From assembly GCA_020747065.1 (NCBI GenBank), contig JAGMVK010000021.1, forward strand, positions 620,001 to 684,000: a stretch of 64,000 nucleotides of DNA, read 5' to 3'. Shown in pieces: positions 55,143-64,000 of the stretch. This stretch comes from Cadophora sp. MPI-SDFR-AT-0126. Taxonomy: Eukaryota; Ascomycota; Leotiomycetes; Helotiales; Ploettnerulaceae. Made by a program: the position numbers and the translations under genes. A model generated the notes under the pieces. That model was not told the origin of the DNA. It ran no database searches and saw only the letters and a program-made list of their open reading frames with translations. Position 1 is the stretch's first letter. Each line of letters begins with the position of its first letter.

Positions 55143-58100
55143 TCAGTAGCATATTCGCTTGCTCAAAATTTCGGGCTCGGCCTGTAGCATTCTTTTTTGC
55201 CCGCCTGAAGATTTGCAATTTTTGGATGGTTTGCAATCTTTGGATGGTTCGTTCCGCTTCAGATTGCCCGCAGCGGCTGATTTGCTGGCCATACGTTGGA
55301 GATCGAGAGCCTCTTCGGGTAGCTGGTGGAAGAACACGTCCATGATAACGTCCATTACGCTGTGTGAGAACGCCATATCTCGGGTGCAGCTGACGAGATG
55401 ATCTTTAGAATGATTTCGCATGCATGTCGTCGTGATGCTAGCTCCATATCGAAGCAAGAGCTTGAACGCCCCGACCCAATTCAATAAGACGTCATCGAGG
55501 TATGTGCTATTGACGCAAGATACCCCAAGAACGATATTGACCCAGTCGAACTCATGGACCAGAGTCAATACCCTTTGCCAAGGTGTGTGTCCATTCCAGA
55601 GTTGATTTGGATCGGCACCATGACTCAAGAGTAACTCTAGCATCATCAAATCCACACCTTGGGTGCATTGAAAGTCCCGCTCAACATTAGGTTTGGGAAG
55701 CAAGACACAATTTAGCAGCGCCTGATTGGCTTGCTTGCAGGTGATCAGTCTAGCATGATTTGAGTTCAGCTTAGCAGAAGCGTAAGATAGAATACCGTAG
55801 TACACTGCTTCACCGGTAAATCCGCTGCCTTGCTGCTCGATGCTCTTGCATCGAGGCCCAATATCAGACCAGTGATCATAGGCAGCTTTACTCACTCTGA
55901 GTTCGTCAATGCCATGTATGGTCGCAGTGCGATCGAGCTCATCCAGCAAGACTGTGAGTTTGCAATCGTTGATATCATCACACAACCTTGCAAATTGCAG
56001 AGCAAGATGCAAGTTGTCTATCCACACACAGACGCTATCTATCTTGCGGACGAGATTTTGTTTGAGCCGCGCGACAAATGACGTAAATATCTGCCAATAG
56101 GGCCGGAAGTTGATCTCTTCGGGGCCCAATTGCAGGGAGAAATGAACAGACACATTTGCTTCCAGGAAATCCCTTGCGGTTTGATGCAGGTAAGTGACTT
56201 TTTTAGTTTCCCAGTGTTGTTCTCTGTGGCTCGTAAGATTCAGTTCGTAGACTGAAGAATCCAAAACCGTGCGGACCTCAAGCAAACCTGCACATCTCGA
56301 CTTGAGATGCGCTTCAATGTTGTCATTTCGGCGCTTAACTTCATCGGCGGCCATGTCTGTTAGAGAAAGATCCATGGTGGACTGGAAATCTGCGGTGATG
56401 GCGGCTTCTAGCTCAAGAGCACAGACACTCTCCATCTGCTTTGACATAGCATTGTATATCTCGAAAGTTCGGAATGCCTGTGATCTGTACGCGGGTTCGA
56501 TCTGGCTGAGCATATGTGCATACATACCTTCCAGTTCAGCTGGGAGGGCACGTAGCCTTGCTCGAAGATCTGAGATGCTGTCCCGATTCCTCAGACCACT
56601 GAGAAGGTTTTTGACAGCAAGCTTGACCCACAAGAAAACTCCGCTCGCCTTAGATACAATTTCGTTGACCAATTCTGCTGCGTGATCAGGCCGTTGCTTC
56701 GCGAGATCTCTCATCTTGATATTGCTTTCTAGCTCATGAGAGACATAAAGTTGTATGTCATGATGCGTCAAATCTTGTAGACGTATTCCGGGGGAGTCTT
56801 TGAACAAGTCTTCAAAAACGAGCCAAGGCCGACTCGAGAAACATATTTTGACGTGGGGCGATCTTGTAACGGTCCGCAAGAAATCTAGCATAGCTTCGTG
56901 GTCGCCATCGTACTCGTCCAACCCATCAATGAAAAAACATTTATTCGAGGGAGAGATATCGAAGTCCGTCAGCCTGGAGAAAGCCTGCTTCAAAGTCGGG
57001 AGCCGCCATGTCCGATCATCTAATTCCCAATTTCCTCCAATGGCTCTTGAGCGCTCCAGCGATGAACAATAATCTTCCCACTCGTCAGGAAACACTGCAG
57101 GTAGAATATCCATCTTCTTCTTCAGGACTTCGAAAAGCAGAGATCTTAAGAGACCGACATATGATCGCTGCTCGGTGCTGCCGCTGTTCCAGAAGAAGAA
57201 TGCTGCAACATCTAAATCTGTGTTTCCAGACCACATTTTGAGATTATTCAACAGTCTCGGGTCGTCCACAACGTATCGCATGAGAGTTGATTTCCCAGAA
57301 CCCGCCTTGCCGTTGACCCAGTAGAAGTTGCTACCAGTACGAAGCCAGTCAACAAATCCATTTCGTGGCTTCGAAAACTCGGCAGGGCCGAAATCTTCAA
57401 ATATCCATTTGAGTGTTTGCACGTGCGCTTCTGGAATCTCTTGGTGGCGATCTCGCATCTCGGAAAACCTCAAAGATTGCAACATCATTTCTTGAACCTT
57501 GTGGGCATCTGTCTGGGACATGGCAGCTAGAATTGTCCGTCTTGTTTGTTCGTGCTGTTCCTCATTTTGACGAACGATAACGGAGGTGGTATCCAAAAGG
57601 TCTTTCTCTTGAACTACAGGTCTATCCACCAATGATTTGACTGAATTCTGAAGGGCGATATAGGTCTGTCTGTGTTCGTCTGCCATCAAAGCTGTCTGGT
57701 CTCTACCCATTACATTGTTCCGTCAGCATGAGCGAGTCAGATTATGAGGGGGAGGCAGTACCTGATCTGGAAGACAATATGAAGTTCTAGCTCATCTCTG
57801 AGACTTGACAGCTTGGATGTTAACCGCCCGATATCATGTTCCGAGAAGACACCACGGATGGCTTCGCGCAGGCTTCTCCATTTTCGACGAGTTCGACTTT
57901 CTGGAAGGCTTTCAAGTCGAAGCTTAGCTCTGAGGCGCATTAGATATATACCGTGAATAGAGCCATAGATTTGTTGGGACTCACAGAATGACTTGAAGTT
58001 CTCCGCTCACTTCCACACACCCGTTACAAATTTCTTCCAGGGCATCCATACTCGAGTCTCTCGCTTGGTTTCCTTTGTTTCCCACTCCAGTAATTGATTG

Positions 58101-58277
58101 TTTGACACTGGTGCATAAATCAGTCAACCTTTGGCTGGTAGCCACACATGTGATATGTTCAGGCAATGCTCCATCCGCGGAATCATAGACGCGTTTTGCC
58201 ATTGAGGTAAGGCTGCAGCCAAATTGTATCAATTGAACGACCGAGGAGGCGACACTGAGCGCGGTAAGTGGATCCAT
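55143..58277 (-). CDS. NLR (STAND) protein: fungal N-terminal domain, NACHT, weak ankyrins
   Basis: Three exons, 58277-57985, 57929-57762 and 57702-55143 (introns 55 and 59 nt, phases match), give 1006 aa. Residues 1-150 (MDPLTALSVASSVVQLIQFG, VYDSADGALPEHI, SKLSSLRDELELHI) form the N-terminal domain common in fungal STAND proteins, related to the HeLo-like group. The NACHT carries Walker A GKAGSGKST at about 285 and Walker B CFFIDGLDEYDGDHE at about 394, then KICFSSRPW and ASGVFLWVKLAVKNL. C-terminal repeats are weak ankyrins (MMLELLLSHGADPNQLWNGH; AFKLLLRYGASI). The tail is Lys/Ser-rich with a short internal duplication (PSKDCKPSKNCK). Expected role: ligand-triggered oligomerisation and cell-death or immune signalling; HeLo-like domains are membrane-active in characterised relatives. 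Confidence 0.85.
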
Positions 58278-59194
58278 TCTGTCGGGAGATGCAACACACT
58301 ACTACTGGAGAGTGTTGAATCTATGTTGAACCCAAGACTTGAATTCTCAAGTTTGGGGTTGATCTTGAAGTTTGGCTTGAGGTTGTCATGATGCACAGCC
58401 TCAGCTGAAAGCCTCGCGTCCAAGCCTCACTCCTACGACTCGCAACGAAGTGGCCGTCGCCATTGGAGTCGCTTCTGTAGAGCGATGCAGATTAGCCGCT
58501 GTCGTGATGGGCGGTCTAGAAAGCAACTTAGAGTCTCGAACACTGAATCAGAACATAGGATGAAATTCTAGTGCCTCGAGCTGTCGTAATACCTGGCCAA
58601 GCTAAAGAATGGGCATTCCAAAAGTATCGTGCAGTTGAGCATACTCTACAGAGCTACTTCAGTTCATATCAAACTATAAAGTTGATGCACCGAGAAAAAA
58701 TCAAAGAAGCGATGTATGAAGATAGCAGGTGCAATTTTGTCCTGGGAAGAGATGGTTCAGAGTGGCTGGCGGGAAAGAATTATCCGACAAATATCCGACC
58801 TGCTTTGTCAGCAATATTCCAGCTCACCATGTCCAGGTGATCCTGCCTCAACTCTCACTCTCAATGAAAATGTCAATGTTTTTGTTCAATTCTTCGAATC
58901 TAGAAATCCCTTAACTTCCTTCTCTTCCCAAAATGGTGCTTCAAAGCAGTATATACTTCGCACTTCCTCACAAGTCGATAGCATGCCCAGACGCTAATTT
59001 TATGCTATCAGATCTTCGCTTATGCTTATCTGATTGACATCAAACTTGCTTGATTCCCCAGAAACATCTCATCCTCCCTCCAACATTTCTCACTAATCGT
59101 CATGAGCCAGAGATTTGCATTATCGGTATAACATCAACCTTCTCCCCTAGTTCTGACGCTACTACTTACTCGCCAGCCGCCCTCGGTTGCAATA
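58278..59194. other. Divergent promoter region
   Basis: About 920 bp between NLR2 and the peptidase gene. Short frames at 58571-58997 lack recognisable content. Confidence 0.45.
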
Positions 59195-61098
59195 ATGGTC
59201 TTCAAGGCAAAATCGACGACCCCCGCCAAGGATGGGGTCTTCAGAGCTCAACAGCAACAGCAAACAGCCATTTGCCGAGCCAGAGTTACCGGTGGCTTGC
59301 AGATTGTCGGGGTCTCACTTTTCATCTGCCTCTTGTTTTGGAGATCCTGGTCTCTTCAGGAGCCTCTGAGCTTCAACCTTTCCACAAACGTCAGAAGCTC
59401 GAGTAAGCGGGGATGGTCATGGGAAGGAATCAAGCCCTCTGAACATCTGATTTGGAGTAAATGTTACGACAATCTCGAATGTAGTCGCCTTGTTGTTCCT
59501 CTAGACTGGCTAAAACCATCAGATGGACGAAAAGTTGTCCTCGCAATTGTCCGGAAGAATGCCACCGACCGCACCAATTATCTCGGGCCCATCTTCGTCA
59601 ACCCTGGAGGTCCCGGCGGATCTGGTGTCGAATGGGTCATTGATGGTGGCAAGGCTCTTCAGGTTGCTGCTGGAGAGAATCACGATATTATTTCATGGGA
59701 TCCGAGAGGGGTTGGCGCTACCACACCGTCTGGTCACTGCTGGTCAAATCCGCAGGAAGAGCAAATTTGGGAGATGGGGAAGTTGGGATTGGTGGACTCA
59801 CATCCTGATATGCTCTATGATATCTATGCGAGAGTGAGCTCACTCAATGCCCAGTGTGAGAGGAACATGGGCGAGCTCACGAAATATGCTGGGACAACCA
59901 GTGTGGCACGTGATATGCTTGCCATCTCTGAGGGGTTGGGTCTCGAGAAAATCAGGTACTGGGGCCAGAGTTACGGGACGGTATTGGGTGGAACATTCGC
60001 AGCTACGTTTCCAGATAAAGTTGAAAGAATGGTGCTTGATGGTACGTCCCCAATGAATTTTCCGGATACTCCTCCACTTACAGATGAGCAGGAAATGTCA
60101 ACCTCGATGAATGGTACAACGGCACAAGTATCCATTTCACCGACTCTACAGATTCCGTTATGCTAGCATTTTTCGATTTTTGCTACGCAGCGGGACCGGC
60201 AAAATGCGCGTTTTATGCTCCTTCTCCAGCAGCTATTCAAGCTCGCCTGGACTCGCTGTATGCTAGACTACGAAAGCATCCCATCATGGTCCTCCCAGAT
60301 TTTGTCAACAACACGATCGAATTCTCGATCCCACGCCCAGAGATCATCACTTACTCCGACGTGAATTACATGGTCATCTACGCCCTCTACCAACCCCGCT
60401 TGTTCTGGCCGAAAGAAGCACAAATCCTAAGCGAGCTTGACAAAGGAAACGGCGTACCATTCCTTGAGTACGCCATCCAGCGAGGCCACCGTCAACCACC
60501 ATTCTCCTGCTCTTGTGATTTAAAGTCCCAAGATAGCTCCAATTGCCCTTCTACATATCCCCTCGACGCAATCGGCAACGCCGATACCGACAGACTCGTC
60601 CACTGCTCAGAAGCCCCCCGCGATCCAATCTACCACTCTCTCGCCTCCCTCTCCTCCTACCTCTCCAACCTCAAATCCAAAAGCCCACTCTCCTACTCCA
60701 CCATGTTCGAGAACCGCGTCTCCTGCGCCGGCTGGAAAAGCAGGAATACCTGGCGCTTCGAAGGACCATGGCACGTGAACACAGCACATCCCATCCTGCT
60801 CATTGGCAATACGTTCGATAATATCACGCCGTTGACGTCGGCGGTGCATAACGCGGGGTATTTTGCTAACTCGAGTGTGCTTGTGCAGAATTCTTATGGG
60901 CATTGTTCGTTGGGGACGCCGAGTAGGTGTACGATGGAGGCGAGGAGGAGGTATTTTCAGACGGGGGAAACGCCGAGGAATGGGACGGTTTGTCAGCCTG
61001 AGGTGGTCCCCTTTGGTGATGAGATGGATGAGATGAGCGTTGAAGATAAACTAGATAAGGCTATGCTTGACTTGGTGGATCTGGCAAAGGGATTCTGA
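59195..61098 (+). CDS. Alpha/beta-hydrolase peptidase, TAP-like (tripeptidyl aminopeptidase type)
   Basis: Exons 59195-60041 and 60092-61098 over a 50-nt intron give 617 aa. After a cytosolic stretch there is one hydrophobic segment (GLQIVGVSLFICLLFW, about 34-50), acting as a signal anchor. The hydrolase core has the oxyanion motif NPGGPGGSG, DIISWDPRGVGATTPS, and nucleophile GQSYG (Ser near 265). The C-terminal TAP-like domain provides the acid and base: LLIGNTFDNITPLTSA and NSYGHCSLG. Members release N-terminal peptides (Streptomyces TAP-like, fungal secreted or membrane forms). Likely substrate: extracellular or vacuolar oligopeptides (inference). Several sequons. Confidence 0.87.
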
Positions 61099-61576
61099 GC
61101 AATAGTGTGTCATGCAACTAGTCCTAATCGACAAGGGTGTGATGCTGAGTCGACTTGTTTCTTGGATCTTGGAACGTGAGAAGGTTTTGATCTTTGTGTT
61201 AGTACCTATTGTGAACAGTCGATACACATTGATGCCGATACTTCACATCCAACTCAACCGTGAAGCTGTGCTTCTCACTTCCCCGCAGCAGTCACGATCA
61301 GGAAATCATGTCAGACGGGGGGATATCGTTTTGGCCGGATTCGCACGAATGCACTTACTGCACTTTCCATAAGGAAAATAAGGACGACAGCTGCGTCCAC
61401 ATTGCCGTACGTAATATCTCAAAGCAGATCAATCAAGGTCCAGAAAAAAGTTTGAATCTCATTCTGATACCAGAGTCATGCGAGAGATATGTTCTATTTT
61501 TCTAATTTTTGTTACAAGTTAGAGTCGTACCGTAACTGAAGTTTCATCCATCGACAGCCCAGGAGCTGCATCAAGC
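61099..61576. other. Convergent 3' intergenic region
   Basis: A 478-bp spacer with no supported gene. Confidence 0.5.
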
Positions 61577-63934
61577 TCATGAATTGAACTGTAGTACCGT
61601 GATAGAATACGCTCTAGAAGTTTGTCAGCTCAAATCCCATTCCTGATTCATCCTCAAGACTTACGGTACATTCCAAGTCCAACTTCCGTTTCCAACGGGA
61701 TAAGAGCTTGTGAGATTCAGCGGTCTCGGGATGATAGCCGTGGCGTTGTTCTTGAAGTTGAAGCCGTTGGGATCCGGATTCGACATGATCGTTCCATTGA
61801 CAGACGTCCAACTCGATTCCAAATCCACGCTCAATGGTATTGAGGTACCGTTGACATTACTAGCAGAAGTCAGCTCAGTTCATCTCACACTCCTCATCTA
61901 GGAATCGAGCACTCACATAACCTTCAAAAACACCTTCCCCTCCTCAGCCGAGCTCGCCCAATACAAATCCCCAAAGTCTCCTTCAGTGTTCTCTACCGTC
62001 ACGCTCTCTGTTCCACGATACGCATTAAACAGCTTCTGCAGCCAATAACTCGTACTCAGCACCGTATGCGCGGGATCCGCATCAAAGCCAATCAGATTCG
62101 GCGTCCAATTATACCAATTCCAATTCTGCAGACTCGGCGCATAACTGCTCAGCCTCACCACATTTGGATTCCTCTCCGCGCCAAGCAAGTACACACCTTC
62201 CGCCAGAGCGGAAATCATGCGCGGGTACGACACGTGCAGGTCTGGCGGGTTGGAGAAGTTGACGGCGCCTGAGGGAGTGTCGACTTGGTAGACGGAGTAC
62301 TCGCCGATCATGATTGTAACGTTGGTGTTGTTGGTGCGCTCCTGCCAGTTGTCGAAGAAGTCGAATTGGTTGATGAAGAATTTGGGCTCTTCGTAGTGGT
62401 GCGTGTCCCACATTGATCCGGGTGGGAGGTCGATTGTGTAGGTGGGGTTCTCGTTGTAGGCTGAGCTGATGAGGATGATATCTGGATATGCTGCTTTGAG
62501 TCCGTCGTAGAGATACTTGAAGCGGAAGGGATATGCCTTAGCGAACCAATCTTCGTTACCGATCTCGATGTATTGGATCTTGAAAGGCTCGGGGTGACCA
62601 TACTCGGCGCGCTTAGCTCCCCAGTATGTGTCCGTTGACCCCATACAGAATTCGAGCTCATCGAGCGCTTCTTTCAGGACGGGGTACATGGCTTCTTCAG
62701 TAAGAGGATACTCGGCCGAATTCCCACCGTTCCCGTCGCTGAGGGAGTAGCCGCTGAAGATTCCAAGAACATTCTCCGCCTCCATTGCTTCTGTCCATTC
62801 AAGGAACTCAAGTAAACCCATGCCGTTGGTATTGTAGTATTCTGCATCAGTCAGCATCTCCAACACTAAGCATGAAAAGAATTCAGAACTCACGCCAGTT
62901 TCCAGGTCTAGCCCATCTCTCCTCCAGCGGTCCAATCGTCTCCCACCATTTCCACCGTCTCTGGAACGAGTACCCCTCCAAATTATTGCCGCCTGGCCAC
63001 CTCAAAAACTTCGGTCCCAAATCATAAATATGCTCCGCCAAGTCTTTCCTCAAACCATTCCTATACCCCTTGAACGTCTCTCCAAACAAACTGATCTGAT
63101 CAAAGTAATATGTCTGACCAGCCGCCGCCTTGGGATCAAACGTGATAGCAAGCGTGTTATTGGTATTTGGAGCCTGAACATCACACACGATCTGAGCAGT
63201 GACATGCGTGTAGTTTACGACGTTCCAAGACTGAGCTGGAATCACTGTTGAGGCGAAGATCTCGCCTGTCAAGTTGGACTGGAGCGATACCGTGATCTCT
63301 GTCTTCAGGTTGTTTTGATTGCGGAATTGGTTGGGGTAGATGAAAAATGAGACGTTATAGGTCTGTGGCGAGACGGGAATTCCCCACCATCCCATGTTGG
63401 CGAATCCGACGGGCGTTGTGGATGTTGCGGCTGTGGTGGGAATGTCAAGTGCCAAGACTGTTTGGTGAGAGTGTGATAATGGACGATAGTTGTCCAGTCT
63501 GATGGTGGTGTTTCCGAGCGGTTTGTAGCCAGTGATGACAGGACCTGAAGTGTTTAATCGTACCGTTCACCCTCATACCATAGTTTGAACTTACCTGTCG
63601 GATTGCACTCATTCTCTTGCCAGACGATGCTGTTCCCCGTGAAGCCGGGAATGGACCCAAACGTGATGTCCGAACCTTCAAAGGCTCTATTCGTCAACAA
63701 CTCTCCATACAACCCTCCATCTCCGGAATGGTTGATATCCTCGAACATCCATCCGTACAGACTTGGAGCTGTCGCATTCTTCACACCAGTCTCGGTTAGA
63801 ATCGAGAGAGAAACGCCACTCGAATTCGTCACTGCACGAGAAACCGTTGATCCGAATCTTGGTTGTTTGTGACCGGCTTCTACGCTCGGAAGAAGAGCTG
63901 TAGCAGCCACCAAACATAAATCGAGAGACAACAT
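61577..63934 (-). CDS. Secreted GH51 alpha-L-arabinofuranosidase
   Basis: Five exons, 63934-63595, 63544-62894, 62841-61917, 61859-61665 and 61613-61577, phases consistent, giving 715 aa. The last coding exon is only 37 nt and reads AYSITVLQFNS, the usual end of this family; reading through its donor would instead stop at once (WNVP-stop). Signal peptide MLSLDLCLVAATALLPSVEA. An N-terminal carbohydrate-binding-like region (SLYGWMFEDINHSGDGGLYG) is followed by the (beta/alpha)8 core: FLRWPGGNNLEG, the acid/base Glu427 in IEIGNEDWF, the nucleophile Glu511 in MIGEYSV. Retaining enzyme that removes arabinose from arabinoxylan or pectic arabinan outside the cell. Many sequons. The start lies 66 bp from the window edge, so the promoter is not in view. 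Confidence 0.93.
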
Positions 63935-64000
63935 CTTGAACAGCGCCTAGGTAGGGACTGCTTGATACTCAAGCAAGACTAAATTTGACAGGAACAGTTC

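Noticed and set aside
1..64000. tRNA, rRNA or CRISPR features
   Set aside because: Reading through both strands I saw no cloverleaf-like tRNA box pattern, no rRNA sequence and no regularly spaced repeats; CRISPR is not expected in a fungus. A tRNAscan run would be decisive.

Overview
The window is nuclear DNA of a filamentous ascomycete (Pezizomycotina). Genes carry short introns, almost all 48-94 nt, with GT...AG ends. Intergenic gaps are about 0.3-1.7 kb. One transposon shows TGG-to-TAG changes typical of RIP (repeat-induced point mutation). Gene content (fungal NLRs, a HET-domain gene, secreted GH3 and GH51 glycosidases) fits a plant-associated or saprotrophic Leotiomycete, but the class is an inference. 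Splice sites below were fixed by hand from GT/AG and reading phase.

Layout. 0.6-4.8 kb: an ankyrin gene broken by an in-frame stop, head to head with a signal-peptide-bearing, degenerate Hsp70-like ATPase. 5.8-10.5 kb: a large NLR with an alpha/beta-hydrolase (SesB-like) effector domain, a Walker-less NACHT-like module, a canonical NACHT and ankyrins. 10.9-26 kb: mostly housekeeping or metabolic genes: Rad10/ERCC1, a membrane protein with a duplicated Cys-rich module, a fatty-acid/sterol hydroxylase, a CDP-alcohol phosphatidyltransferase, a spinster-like MFS transporter, a small CxxC protein, a TLC-domain protein frameshifted by a 16-bp tandem duplication, a P450 and a secreted lactonase-like propeller. 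27-31.5 kb: a decayed metallophosphoesterase, then a secreted GH3 beta-glucosidase with CreA-like sites upstream.

31.7-46.2 kb is accessory in character: an unknown gene, three paralogues resembling DUF6590 (the first broken), a HET-domain gene with a homopolymer frameshift, a Pogo/Fot1-type transposase remnant, a RING-H2 protein and a small basic protein. 47.2-51.1 kb is one RIP-damaged hAT transposon with perfect 18-bp terminal inverted repeats and a near-perfect 8-bp target duplication. 52.5-64 kb holds an acidic unknown protein, a second NLR (fungal N-terminal domain, NACHT, weak ankyrins), a TAP-like serine peptidase and a GH51 alpha-L-arabinofuranosidase.

Themes: non-self recognition and programmed cell death (two NLRs, HET, possibly the ankyrin gene and the DUF6590-like family), and extracellular carbohydrate/peptide breakdown (GH3, GH51, TAP-like). 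Several genes carry frameshifts at homopolymers, so assembly error must be excluded before calling them pseudogenes.
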